The translations under genes were made by a program, and so were the position numbers. A stretch of DNA of 64,000 nt from Ctena decussata (Eukaryota; Mollusca; Bivalvia; Lucinida; Lucinidae), in the NCBI GenBank assembly GCA_963989385.1, contig OZ022511.1:28390503-28454502 (forward strand), given 5' to 3'. This document shows, in pieces, positions 15,451-30,500 of the stretch; position 1 is the first letter of the stretch, and every line of letters starts with the position of its first letter. The notes beneath the pieces are model-generated. The model had not been told where the DNA came from and ran no database searches. It was given only the letters and a program-made list of their open reading frames with translations.

Positions 15451-15510
<60 letters not shown>

Positions 15511-18500
15511 ATGAGAAAAGAAGCAAAAATGGAAATGGAGAGTTGCTTCCCCTGAAGGTATCAATTCACAGTAATAGTCTTAGTCATTAATTTTGGTAGC
15601 TGCTCTGCCCAGACTGCACATGTATGCAAGCTATTTTCTGCATGTACAGTTTTACATATTCCTTAAGACAGGTGTTTTTTTCGACAATATCTTGTGAGTA
15701 ATCAGCTTGGCAATAATATCTTGCAAAGATGTATTATTTCAGGAGTGTTTGCTAGATTTTCTAAAGGTATGCATCTCATTTCAGATTTATCAAAGGGTTT
15801 TTATTCAGGAATGACCCAGAATGTGATGAAAATAGAGAATTCATTAGTTACACCAAGATAAACTTTCTTGAAAGGTTAAAGAAACGGTGTCCCAAAACAG
15901 TCTTGGATAAATCCTGGGTGAAGGCACCAAAATTGCTGGAGGAGGTTGGTGATGAATATCATTGCATTGTAATATAGCAATATGCTTGAGTTACATTTGT
16001 TAAGGAGGAATCAAACTATCAAATTTTAAGTAAATTTTATATTGATGTGTCATGAAAACACACACAAAAAAACATGCTCTTCTTCAGTGTGCATCCCATA
16101 TAATGATTTGCTGTCCAAAGCTCACAAAGTTACACATTCTTCAAGCTTGTCCTTAATTTGATTAAATTCATCTTCTTCTGCAGCCTTGTTAGTAAGTTTT
16201 CAGTCCATTCATGGAACGTTTGAGGTTATACTTTAACCCTATTGCACTCAGAACGGCCAAAACTCCATAGAGTGCAATAGGGTTAAATTATATGGGTACA
16301 TCCCCAGGTTTTTCCACCATTTTTTCAAAGGGAGTCAATTTGTATGACTTCCTGTTTGCCTGCCTTGGAAATGAAACCCCTTCAAACGTTGGTCAACTCT
16401 TAAAAGAAAGGACTTTGCTTTGAGAGGAGCAAATTCTTTTAAGTGGTGACCCTCCTGGAGAAGGAATACAAAAAAGAGTTGTTTCCCTTGAAAGTGTACC
16501 ATTCACCTTTACCATTACCCTGCTGATTCCTATAATGGACTTATCCATCTTTGTATTGGACAAGTCCATTTGCCTTATCAGATATCACTGTAAAAGGTTA
16601 AAAAATGGGAACCCTAAAATATTTACTGAAATTGTCCTAAACAGGGAATAGTTTGGATTTACAATTCAGTAATGTGCTCAAGAGATTCAGATAGAATGGC
16701 AAACAGGGTAGACCCTTATTAGGCTGCTCTTCAAGAGCAGTCTGATCTGGGTCTGCTCAGATCAGTCTGTCCTAATGCTTAATGCAAGCCCTGATCAGAC
16801 TGGTGTGGATCTACACTAAAAGTTCAAGCATTTCTGCCCACATCTAGGGTTCATACAGTAATTTAAATGAGCCGCGACGCGACAAAACCAACAATGTGGT
16901 TCCGCACCATGTGCAGACTCAGATCAGCCTGGCCATCCGCCAAGTTTTACCAGACTATTCGTTTAATGCTCAAAGGGTAGCTATGAGTCTATGCTACCAC
17001 CATGCGAACAGCAAAGACTCTGATCAGAGTCTTTGCAAATGCCCAGGCTGATCTGAGTCTGCGCTGGGCGCACAACCACACTGTTGGTATTGTCGTGTCG
17101 CGGCTCAAATGTTCTAAAACTTTGAATACCTATGCCTCTTACAAAACTGCGTAGGCAAACAGTGTGCATCCAGATCTGACTGCTCTTGAAGAGCAGTCTG
17201 ATCAGGGTTTACACTGTTTGCAGTTCCACCAGTTTCTGGAGAAAAAAAACTACCAAAAAAAAAAATCTAGCTTTTTCAGAAGCACCAGTTATAGGAAATT
17301 TTACAATATAAATAACTGTATGTTTCAGACATCTGAGCTACTACAGACATTATGTATGAGAAATCTAGTCCTTAGCTATGTGAAGAAAATTACTCCATCC
17401 ATGAAAATACAGGTAAGTTGACATTTTTAGTAGCTTGCCTGTACGAAAGCACAGGGAGCTATTGTTGTCACCCTGATGTTGGGGTTGGCATCAGTGTTGG
17501 CATTGGCATCACACTTTAAAGTTTTTACGACAAAATTGTTTTATGTGTTGGGCAAGGCGGTGTCAGGTCAGGCCAACTATACTGTACCCAGACAGGTATT
17601 TCATTTTTGGTGGATTATTGTTAAGAGGTCCGTTTTCAGTCTGTAAAAGTATTAAAATATGGTTGTTTTGGGTTTAACAGCCATCCAAGACAGTATTTCA
17701 GTCTATATTAAGTAATCTCCCAGAGAGAGGAAGGTAAAATAGCGATAGGACAGACAAGAGAAAAAGTACCCAACAATGACTTTTGCCTTCTACCTTGAGC
17801 CCTATCGATTAGATATGTAGCATATGGGATCAGGGATGAGTTTGACTTTTTTGATGACTAAATCCTTTTTATAGGTCATTGTGACCTTTATGTCATGGTC
17901 CATTGATTTTATCTAATATTCCCAGCATTATTGAATGGATATACATCGTGCTTGGGATAATGGGTCACTCAGAACAGTTGGACTATCCTAGTACTATTTC
18001 TAGCTCATGATGACAGACATTTAAAATAACTAAATAAGTCTTGTGTTAATTTGCTATAAGATGAGTTATTCCTTTCAGAAACAATCTCAAAAATCTAGAT
18101 CCTATTTATAAAGTTGTCACAGAGCCCTAGATAAGAGGGAGTATTTGGTGATAATTAGGGATTATTTTTGTTAATTCTGGATAAAACCATACGTTGTGAT
18201 ACCTCATCTGTACCGTCTCGATGAGACGGTTCAGATGAGGGGTCACAACATATGGTTTTGATGAGAAATAAAGAAAATTATCCCTCAATTATCATCAAAT
18301 ACCGCTCTTATCTACAGCTCTGAGTTGAACTAGATTTTTTGGGGTTATTTTGGAGGAGAAATTCCTGTCTTATTGCTGAATACATATCGGATACTTTCCC
18401 CTTCCAAAACAATTCCAAAGGTCTAGATTCCTCTTAGAAGACAAATCTAGATCTCTGGGATTGTTTTGGAAACGAAAAACCCATTTCACAGCTGAATTTC

Positions 18501-21500
18501 ACAAGACTGAATTACATATCTGAGGTTAGTTTTGAAGGGTAAACTCGCATCTTATAAGGCTGTAAATATGATCTGTGATTTTCTTTTTGTCAGCTGGAGC
18601 AGAAGGTGGTGGCAGAGAAGTTGTTCAAGGGAAAGAAAGATTCCTATCAGCACAGTGTGAAAGACCACTTTGTTGACAGCAGGCTAGGTGGGTACTTATT
18701 TATTTGGCTATGAGACAAGGCAAATTTCATACTCTAACACCGTGGGCCTATTGAAGCAATGGAAAGTTGCTTTGTCTTATTCTGCAACAATTCATTGTTT
18801 TGGAGCATATTAGTATAATTGCTTGCATCACTGGCAATTGCTGGCATTGTTTGTGATGTTTTGATGATGTTCCTTGACGAAAGACGGTGTAACATCTCAT
18901 TTTCTTCCAGAAATTTTCATTAAAACTTTCACTTATCTGTGACACAGTTAAGAATATTAGCGGGATCATGAACACGCTGGCAGGAAGGTTGGGAAAGTTT
19001 GATTGAAACACTTTTTCAGCACTTTTGAGAGTTAGAATCAACATATTTCAGCTCTAGCATTGAATTGTTGAGTAATAATCCACTGTTTATGGGTCAGTTA
19101 TAAGTAAATGTATCACTTGCACTCCACACTTGTGATGTGATCTACTTTACAAATGATCACCAAACAGTGAATTATTTCTCAACAGTTCATTGCTAGAGTT
19201 GATTTATTTCTTGAATTAAGAACTGTTAAAGGGATTTGGTTCATTATTTGACACATTGAGTGAAGATATTAGGAGAAAATGCCTTGTTTTTTAGCCATAA
19301 CTCTTTTATAACCTCTTTTGAGTTATTTCCCATTATTGTAACACTTTTGTCTGGAGCATAACTCCAAAAGTATTAAAGGGATTGTCTTGAAACACTACAT
19401 AATGATAGAGGACATTGAATGGAAGTTCAGTGTACAGCATATGAGCTGCAACATGACAAAACCAACAAAGTGGCATGTGCACCTAGCAAAGACTTGGATC
19501 AGCCTGGGCATCCACCCAGTCTGATCATAGTCTTTGCTGTGGCGGCATTGAGCTAGCTTAGCTACCCTTTATCTGCACAGCAAAGATGCGGCTCATTTTA
19601 ATGTATAGGATATTTATGGGCATCATGACTAAATGATAATTTTCAAAGATATATATATTTCAGCTGCTCACCAGGATTCTTTGAAAAACTCAGTGTTCAA
19701 TGGCACGAAACAGCCAGATGAAGTTGTAAAGGTAATGTTTTAGTTGTCACCTACTGCATTTATTTTTAAAAGATGCATATTTCCCCATCAAGAATGAATC
19801 CAGATCATCTAAATCAGTCTTGTGTTTAATTATGCTGTAAGAGGGTATTTTCCTTTTCAAAACAATCATAAAAATCTAGATCTGTATGATAATTTAAAAG
19901 GCTATTATCACCAACATTGGGATATTCAGAGCTGGATAGTAGAGTTTGGCTGGGGTGGCATGGCATGGGATGGGGAAGAGGTGGGAGACAGCTGTATTGG
20001 CTTCAAAAACAAACTTCTAGGTGTTACAAGGTAAATGAGCTGTGGCACAAGAAAACCAACAAAGTGATTATGTGCCCAGCGAAGACTAAGATCAGCATGG
20101 GCATCCACCCAGTGTGATCAGAGTCTTTGGTTTGCACTGAAAGGGTAGCTAAGTGTCTAAGCTAGCTTCATGTGGACAGCAAAGACTCTGATCAGACTAT
20201 GCAAATGCCCAGGCTGATCTGAGTTTTTGCTAGGCACATATGCCATTTTGTTGGTTTTCTCGTGCTGCGGCTGAAATATGAAATGATCAGTACATCTGAT
20301 TGCTGTGCTATGATTTTAATTTCAGTATTGTACCTCAGTCACCAAGTACGATCGCCATGGTTACAAGTCAAGAAAGCGAGTCATGTTGCTAACACAAAAG
20401 ACAATGTATGTGGTTGATGAGAAAGATTTCAAGGTCAAGGATAAAGTTCCATTTTCAATGCTTAATGGTATAATAACCAGTGCCTTAACTGATGGTCTCT
20501 TTGTGATAGTGGTGGGCAGCACAGAGAATGGAACAAAGGTATAGTTATGTTGAGCCCCCAGATAGGGTGGTGGGGTGATGATATTTCTGTAACTTAAGTA
20601 AACCCAGATAATACTGTGATAAATTACCTTAACCCAGAGCTCGAGATAAGGTGGGTTTTAAAGAATAATGCTGAGATTATTTTTCTTATTTCTCAATGAA
20701 AACATATGTTGTGACCCCTCATCAGAACGGTCTCACCGAGACAGTTCTAATGATTGGTCACAACATAGACTTTATGCCGAGATATGGAAAAGTATCCCAA
20801 AATTACTCCTGTTACTCTGCTATCTGGAGCGCAGGTTAGCCTATTTTCTTCTATCCAGAAGTGTCTTTATTGCAAAGTGATTAGCACTCCTGACTTTGGC
20901 TCTAAGGGTTGCAGGTTCAAGTTTACTGTCTTGATAAATTGGATGAGTCAGTACATCACTTAACTCTTTAAGTCCCAGTGACGACATTAGCAAAATTTGC
21001 AAACAGCGTAGATCCTGATGAGGCGGCTCAGAATGAGCCGCCTCATCTAGATCTGGCACTGTTACTGGCAGAAGTATGTGCACTTAGTACTGGTTAACTG
21101 CTTTGGAGGTCGAAGCCTGCACGGGAATAGTGTGGTAAGGTTAACTGACGGTCCCAACATGACCATAGATGTTTAGCGTGGATGTAAAGCAATAAAACAT
21201 AAAAAAAAAAACAGCAAACTATATTCTAGTTTTACAAAGGATAAGTTGCAAGTTCTGTTAACTAGTACACTTTAATATAAGATATATTTTCTTTTGAAAT
21301 GGCATGACAATATATAACAGCACATAGGTGTAGTGTCTGTTACTAACTGGATGCATAAGTGTGTACAGAAATCTGAAAATAGAACACATGCCTCAGAAAA
21401 AGCTCATAATATGTCTACAGGAATCCTGAAAGTCCAGATTTCTTTGGGGAGATCCTCTGGTGCTCTTATGAGAAGAGAGCACCCCTTTGGAGTGCTACTG

Positions 21501-24500
21501 GCTACGCCCATGCAGCAATCTAAGCTCGGAATTTATGAAAAGTCAGCTGGCCTTTTGGGTCAGGATGTGCACTCTGTGATATCAGTCTTCACTGCTACCT
21601 TCAAAGAATCTGTATGCTTACAAAATGGAAATTTTTTGTTAGGCCTTGTTAGTCATCAGCTTAACACCCTTGATCTATAATCCAGAGCTTTGGTTTGAGA
21701 CTGGCTTAAGTAATGAATCCTCTCTAACCTTTGCATTGTTGTGTCACCATCTCACCATTTTTACCCAAAATGATGGAAACTGTTGCATGGGCCATAAAAC
21801 TCCAGATAACCATCCATCCATTCTTCAGATGCAAGTTGTTTTGTCTCTTAATACATAAAGTGCCAAAAAAAAAAAAAAAATATCAGACAACAAAATTTAT
21901 GACTGCAAAATTTCATTTTTTTTAATTTTTTCCCAGATGAGCCACCTTATCTGGATCTACTCTGTTTGTGAATTCAACTGTTTTCATTTTTGATGCTAGA
22001 AATGTTAATATCTTGGAATGATTTTACCTGCATCCATTTAATTTTGAAGTTGGTAAGTGTAGAGTGAAAGACACACGCTTCAGATTTTGTTCAACTTTAT
22101 AATTGTAGTTAAAGTGCAGTACAGAATTTTTAACATGTACATGCAGTTAGATTTTGATAGGTTTGCTATTTATTATGTTGCTTATTTTCTGCTAAATAGG
22201 GACTGTCTGAAGTGATATAGCATATCACATTCTGAAATCACAATTTTTAGCTCACCTGGCCCGAAGGGCCATAGTGAGCTATTGTCATACCAATGCGTCT
22301 GGCGTGCGTCGTGCGTTGTGACGGATTGTGTCCGTCAACACCTAAAAACAAATATTCAAACATCTTCTTCTGTAAAACTACTGGTCCCATGGTTCTCAAA
22401 TTTCACATGGAGCATGACCTGACTCCAGGGTCTCAGAATTGTAAAATTGGGTCAGGTTGAAAATCCAAGATGGCCGCCGTTACTAAAAATAGCAAAAACA
22501 ACAAAATAAACTTTTTCTCCAGAACCACTGGGTATATTTGTCTGAATTTTGGCATGGAACATCAATGAAACCTTGGTATTCAAAATTGTAAAAATGAAAA
22601 AAATCTGTAGCGGAGTTTTGTCACAGTGACCTACTTTCTGTTTACGAGTGTAATTTTGCTCAAATGCCAATGTCAAAAAACGACATATTCAAACGACTTC
22701 AAACAACTTCTTCTCTAAAACCACTGCACCCATGGGTTTCAAATTTCACATGGAGCATGACCAGACTGCAGGGTTTCAAAATTGTAAAATTGGGTCAGGT
22801 CAAGAATCCAAGATGGCCGCTGCTACTAAAAATAGCAAAAACAACAAAATTAACTTCTTCTCCAGAACCATTTGGTATATTTTGCCGAAAGTTTGCGTGG
22901 AACATAATTGGGACCTTGGGATTAAAAATTGTAAAAATGAAAAAAATCTATAGCGGAATTAGGTCACAGTGACCTACTTAGCGTTTACAAGACCAATTTT
23001 GCTCAGATGTCAGTATCTCAAGAAAACGCAATCGATTGTGGTCAGATTTGGTCAGCAATGGTCCTTAAAAGGAATTATTTCAATTTTGTGCCAGTTGACT
23101 ATCCAAGATGGCCACCATGGGGGCCGTTACTAAAAATAGCACAAACATAAAAATGACAATTACTCAAGAACCCTTGAATGGAATTTGACCAATTTTGTGT
23201 CAGAATGTTCCTTGCATGAAGCCATTTTGATTAATTACAATTTGGCTTTCCAAAATGGCCGACATCTGCCGTTACTAAAAATAGCACAATCATAAAAATG
23301 ACAATTACTCAAGAACCCTTGAATGGAATTCGACCAATTTTGTGTCAGAATGTTCCTTGCATGAAGCCGTTTCGATTAATTGCAATTTGGCTTCCAAGAT
23401 GGCCGACATCTGCCGTTACTAAAAATAGCACAAACATAAAATGACAATTACTCAAGAACCCTTGAATGGAATTGGACCAATTTTGTGTCAGAATGTTCCT
23501 TACATGAAGCCATTTCGATTAATTGCAATTTGGCATTCCAAGATGGCCACCACCTGCCGTTACTAAAAATAGCACAAAACATGAAAATGACAATATCTCA
23601 GTAACCGCTGAATAGATTTTGACGAAATTTGTTTCAAAATGATTTTTGCATTGAGATGTTTCAAAAGTAACTAAATATAGACAAGTCATAATGACCTTTG
23701 TTACTGAAAATAGAAAAATGTGAAAATAAGAAAATCTCAGTGGAATTGGACTAATTTTTTGTCAGAATGATCATTTCAATAAGCTTTTTCGATTTTCTGC
23801 ATTTTGGCATTCCAAGATGGCCGCCATCTGCCATTACTAAAAATAGCACAAAACATGAAAACGACAACATCTCATTAACCGCTGAAGCGATTGAGACGAA
23901 ATTTGTGGCAAAATGATTCTTGCTTTGATGTGTTTCACAAATTAACAAATATTGACCTGTCAAGATGGCCTCTGTTACTTATAATAGCAAAATTTGAAAA
24001 TTAGAAAATTACAATGGAACTGGACCAATTTTGTGTCAAAATGGTCCTTGCATGAAAGCTTTTCAATGTTTTGCATTTTGGCATTCTAAAATGGCCGCCA
24101 TCTGCCGTTACTAAAAATAGCACAAAACATGAAACTGACAATATCTCAGTAACCCCTGAATGGATTTTGATGAAATTTGTGGCAAAATGATTCTTGCCTT
24201 GAGGTGTTTCAAAAGTAAATATATAAAGACCAGACAAGTTGGCCTCTGTTACTAAAAGTAGCAAAATGTGAAATTGAGAAAATCTCTGGAATTGGACCAA
24301 TTTTGTATCAGAATGGGGACCATTCGGATACAAAAGCCAGGTGAGCGATATCAGGCCCATTTGGGCCTCTTGTTTGTGAAATACACGTCTAAGCTAAGAA
24401 AATCAGACATCAAAATGTACATCTGCAAAATTGCAAAAAATGTCCCATCCAGGCTATATGTCATTAAGAATACATAGAGTAGAGTTCAGATAGTTTAGCT

Positions 24501-27500
24501 CCAGATGAGATGGCTCATTATGAGCTGCCTCATCTGGATTTACTCTGTTTGCTATTTCAGCTATTTCCAATTTTGGTTTCTTTTAAGTAATAACATATGA
24601 GCCACGACACAAGAAAACCAACAAAGTGGTCATGCCCCCAGCGCAGACTCAGATCAACCTGGATATCCACCCAGTCCGATCAGACTCTAAAGGGTGGCTG
24701 AGGGTCTAACCTCCATGCGGACAGCGAGGACTCTGTTCAGACTTGGCAGATGCCCAGGCTGATCTGAGTCTGCGCTGGGCGCACAACCACATTGTTGGTT
24801 TTCTCGTGTCGCGGCTCATATTAATTTTGTGACTTGGCAGTTTGAATTGCCCGTCACATTCAAATTCATTGTACCACTAATGGCCATGATAAAAAAAGAC
24901 TGCAAATGAGCATAAGATAACCATTGGAATCTGCATCATGAGGCAAAAGGCCTTGCTGCATTAATGATATGCACATCATCAGACCGGCTGTACAGTGCTC
25001 AGTCTGGGCAGAGTTTGTACAATTACACATGGTGTACTTTGGGCTGACAGTTTTAAAATTAAAAATCAGGCAGTCCTATCCCTTACCAGGCTGTGCATAT
25101 ACAATGGCTGTTGTGGCATATGCAGTCAAGGTTGCCAAAGTCAGGGGAAAAACATTAGGAAAATGAATTACATGTATTTTCCAGATCAGGATAAAGTCAG
25201 GGAATTTGTGTTTGTTCTGGGAAATTAAAAAAGAACTTCAGATTACAGGAACTTAGAAAATTATTGGCTACTACAGTCTTCAGAAAAAATATAGTTATTC
25301 CACTTTAGGGAAAAGGATATAGTGTCAGAAAAGGTAATTCATGCACAGAAGCATTTATCTCCCTTCTTAGGGGCTACTGTTAAAGATAAGAATTTGCTTC
25401 CTGTAAGAGTTATCCCCAATTTTCCCATAATATTACTTTTAGCACTGTTTAAAGAAAAGAGAATGTTAAATTTTTGGATGTATAAAAGGGTATGGAAAAT
25501 TGAAAATATTCAGGGAAAAGTCAGGGAATTTTGGAGTGCAGGAATTTTGGAGTGCGGAATGTGTGGCAACTCTGCAGTGCTGAAGAATCTGATTGTTTTA
25601 TTGTTTGGCCTGTTAAAGAAAGAAGGCTACAATTTTATTTATCAGCTCATGTTTGCTTAATTTATTGCTCTCAGTATAAAAGGGTATGTAGATGTTTGTG
25701 ACTTTGTTCAAATTTATATAGCAATACAGCTAGAACCTATACACATGTACACAGTTTATGTGGGGTTTCGTACTTTATTTTTTTGTGCATAAATTCGTAC
25801 ATTACAGGCTTTTATGGTATGTTTGGCTTTGGTTCAGGCTGCAGGAGTGAAATGAGCCATGTTGTACGAATAATTGTCATGTGTTTTTGCATGCCATGGT
25901 ATATTGTCTCACCTGCTATAAGCATAAAGCGAGACATAGGTGTTACTTTTCTGGTGTCGGTGGTAGAGGTGTTGTAAACTTTGTGTCTAATTTTCTGATT
26001 TAGCTCTGTTTTGTGACAAGGCATAGACATTCGCAGAATTCTTGTGAAGGAATCACTTTGTTATGCCCCCAACTTTGAAAAAAGTGGTGGGGCATATTGC
26101 TTTTGGCTTGTCCGTCCATGTGTGTGTGCGTCACACTTTTCATGATTGCTGTAACTTTAGAACCCTGCAAGCTAGGGTCTTGAAATTTCATATATGGATT
26201 CCTCATGGAAAATTAGCTGACACATATTTTTTTCTATTCGCAGTTATGCCCCTTTTTGGAGTTATGCCCCTTTTAGAAAAATGAGATAAATATCTTGTTA
26301 GCAAGATATCTCAAAAAGTATTTGAGCTATGGCCTTGATATTTGGTATACTGATTGGGTATGAGGAGTAGATTACGTGATTAACTTTTCAGACAACTCCG
26401 TAAAATATTGATGGAGTTATGGCCCTTGTTTGAATTTGGCATTTTTCCAACTTTTGAACCGCTTGAGCTAGGAAGCTGATTTTTGGTATAGTAGTAGTTC
26501 TTGGAGTGTTAAATACTTTAGTACAAGTTAGGTAACTCTGCATTCATTATTTACTGAGTTACTTCCCCTGATGTTCAGTACTTATGCAGCTACTGAGTTC
26601 AAGAACCATTCGGAATAGGGTTATGAAATTTCATATATGCATTCCTTGTGGAAAATTAGCTGACCCGTGTTTTTTTTCATTTCCCAGTTATGCCCCCTTT
26701 TTGGAGTTATGCCCTTTTTAGAAAAATGAGGTGACTATCTTGTTAGCAAGATATCTCAAAAGGTATTTGCGCTATGGCCTTGATATTTGGTATACTGATT
26801 GGGTATGAGGAGTAGATTACCTGATTAACTTTTGAGACAATTCTGTAAAATATTGATGGAGTTATGGCCCTTATTTGAATTTGGCATTTTTCCAACTTTT
26901 GAACCGCTTGAGCTAGGAAGCTGATTTTTGTTATAATAGTAGTTCTTGATGTGCTAAATACTTTAGTACAAGTTAGGTAACTCTGCATTCATTATTTACT
27001 GAGTTACTTCCCCTGATGTTCAGTACTTATGCAGCTACTGAGTTCAAGAATCACTAGGCATAGGGTTTTGAAATTTCATATATGGATTCTTGCGGAAAAT
27101 TAGCTGACACAGATTTTTTTCTTATCCGAGTTATGCCCCCGTTTTGGAGTTATGCCCCTTTTAAAAAAATGAGATAACTACCTTGTTAGCAAGATATCTC
27201 AAAAAGTATTTTAGCTATGGCCTTGATATTTGGTATACTGGTTGGGTATGAGAAGTAGATTACCTGATCAGCTTTTGGGAGAATTCCGTAAAGTTTTGAT
27301 GGAGTTATGGCCCTTGGTTGAATTTGGCATTTTTCCAACTTTTGAATCGCTTGAGCTAGGAAGTTGATTTGTGGAATAGTAGTAGTCCTTTATGAGTTTG
27401 ATACTTTAGTACAAGTTAGGTAACTCTGCATTCATTAATTATGGAGGTATCAAAAGTATTTGAGCTATGGCCTTGATATTTGGTATGCTGATTGGGTATG

Positions 27501-30500
27501 AGGAGTAGATTACCTAATTAACTTTTTGGACAATCCTGTAAATATTTATGGAGTTTTGGCCCTTGTTTGAATTTGTCATTTTTCCAACTTCTGAATTACT
27601 TGATCTAGGAAGCTGATTTTTTGTTTAACAGTAGTTCTTGATGTGTTTAATATTTTAATAAAGATTAGGTAACACCTTTTCAGACTTAGACATTCTAAAG
27701 TTTGACACCTTTAGAAGCAAGTATATGGTTGGGGGCATAGTGTTTCACAAACACAATTTCTAGTTGTTGTTCATATCATGATCATCTGTAATTGAGCTTC
27801 AACATGACAAAACCAACAAAGAGGTATGTGCGCTCAGGGAAGAGTCACATCAGCCTGGGCATCCGCTTGGTCTGATCAGTTCACTGTGCTCTTAAGGCGT
27901 AGCTTAAGGTCTAAGCTGCCTTCTTGCCTACAGCAAAGACTCTGATTAGACTGAGCAGATCTGAGTCTTTGCTGGGCATGATGCCACATTGTTGGTTGTG
28001 TCATGTTGGAGCTCATATTATCACCATCCCATTCAATTTAGCTATGTTAGTGGCCCAAAAGTGAGTTTTTGAAGATACTGCTAGATAATTTTTGTTAATT
28101 CTACAAAAAAAAAGCTACCTTGTGATCTGCCAATAGAACTGTCTTGGTGGCACAGTTCTAATGAGGGATCGTAAGATAGGTTTTTATTGAGAAATAAGAA
28201 AAAGTATCCTAAAATAATTATCAACTAGTCACTGGATCTGGGCCTCAGTGTGTTCATGTTGTTTTGCTGCTAGTGTTACTTAAACTAAAAAATCTAGTAT
28301 TTGAAATCAGTTTTAACCCCAAAATACAAACATCCCCCCTGTGGCACTGACATATATTCTATGTGATGGCTTTGATTGGCGTTTGTGTCAGTGTTACCAT
28401 CAGTACAAGAAAGAAAAAGAAAGTGCTGTAATGATGGAGTTGTATACCTTAATTTCTTGTATGTAGGATGAGCTAACTCAGTTGGAAAAGGTGATTTGTA
28501 TGGCATGCTATGTATCATGATTGTCTAGTTATTTGAATTGAGTAAACAGATGGGTAATAGAAAAGCAAGTTTATCACATATTAATCGGTTGTGGGGTGGG
28601 AATGGGAATGGGAGAGGGTTTGGGGGCAGGGTTGTGGGGGTTGGAGGGGAGGTGGCAGGTTTACTATGATAATTAAATAGTATTGGCTTTCTTTATGATA
28701 AACATTCAAAGAAAACTATTCTGGCATCCTGCATCTTAAGGTAATTGGCTGGGCTTCCATGACTGAATGAATATTGTTATATACCTAATGAGACTTTACT
28801 ATAGAAAACAGCCGTGTTGTAATCGACAGCATTTTACTTTGGTTTTCTTCTATTTTTAATTGTCGCAATGCTACAGAATTGCTAACACACGGCTTCAACA
28901 CTGTTAAAACACGGGTGTGCCAGGGCTTAAACACCATTAGAGCCCGCTTTCATGTCGTCTACAAAGATATGGAATCAAGGTGGCTTTGATAAGAAGGTAT
29001 ATAAGAATGAAGATAAAACATTCTTTTCCTGAGTTTTAACGTTTGCCCAAGCCCTCGTGTATTAACATGTTGCAGCCCGAACCGCACAGCGGTTCGGGCT
29101 ACACCACGTTAATACACTCAGGCTTGGCAAACGTTAAAACACGGAAAAGAATGTTTATCTTCTTATTATAAAATGGCAGAATGAAAATTTAAATGTGACA
29201 AATTTGCTTTTCTGGTATGCTTTGCATGTTTACCACTTTGTACTTGTTTAGGTCATATTGACTTTCTGTTGCATGTATTGCTTCTTTTCGGTGCTCTAGA
29301 TAAGAAGGGGTAACATGAATAATTTAGTGACAGTTTTCCATATATCTTCTAAAAACATGCGTTGTGACCTCTCATTAGAACCATCTTGTTGAGATGGCTC
29401 TAAGGAGAGTTCACAATATGTATTTAATGAGATGGTTCTATTGAAAGGTCACAACATATATTTTTGTTGAGAAATAAGAAAAAATATCTCTGAATTATCC
29501 TCAATACCCCAAATTATCTGGAGCTCTGTTCTCTTATATTGCATTTTCTAAAAGTCATATTTGTGCATCATCAAAGGCCAGAACTGCAGATAAATCTGGT
29601 TTTGAGGTTAATTGTATCCCTTTTCTGCTCTGGATGCGCAGCATTTCTGAATTTGCTCCACCTTATGTGGTGCTGAGAGACTATGTCCTTAATTTTTGAC
29701 TTGCTGTATGAATTTTAAATTGCTGTATGTATTAGATTGATGCATGCTATAGTCCGTTTGCCCCCAAATGCAAACGGCATCCCCAATATTTTCTCAAAAT
29801 TGGTGAGAAGTAGAAGATTTTCGTATTGCTCATTCTTAATTTTCATCCTATACATAACAAAATCATAATTTTGCAGAAATGTGAGGTTTTGCATAAGAAA
29901 AGTTTCTATACAAAAACAGGACCTGAAATATGTCATTTTCACCTCTTAATTACAAGGGAGTAAAAGCTGGCAGTTGGAATTCCTGTTTAGTTTTACGTGT
30001 TAGAGCATGTAACCAATGTATGCTATCCCTAAAACAAAATTTGCATAATTAATTGAAATTTTATTCTAAATCTATTTTTTTCTACTTTTTGTTTCACCCA
30101 TATATTATCAAATTTTAAAACATACAAATTTTACTCGCAAAATAATATAATAATTCAATGTTTATTTACAACATAGTATCACCTGACTAGTGATACCATG
30201 CATTACGCGTGCGGACAGGTGAGTGCATTTTACTATTTCATTCATATACGCCCACACCTGTAGTAAACAACGAGTTTACGCTATTGCCTATCAACAATAT
30301 TGTGGCTGTTCTAACAAGCACACGACGCCCTTTAGTGAAACTGCTCGGTTTTTGCATTACTGTCAATGGAAAATATCTTACAAAAGCATCCAAAAATTTG
30401 GACTTCCAGTATTCTGTTATGTATAGTTATAGGAATCATTAGGACAACAGAACATTTGATGAAACTTTCATCGTTTTCGAGAAAATAAGCAAAACCCCGT

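Noticed and set aside
15195..15590. 131-codon open frame with a proline/histidine run
   Set aside because: It spans the end of a family F element, a family I element and a poly-C/(CA)n tract; the unusual residues come from the microsatellite.
21333..21680. 115-codon open frame in the large myosin intron
   Set aside because: No recognisable domain or splice context; length is within chance expectation for 64 kb in six frames.
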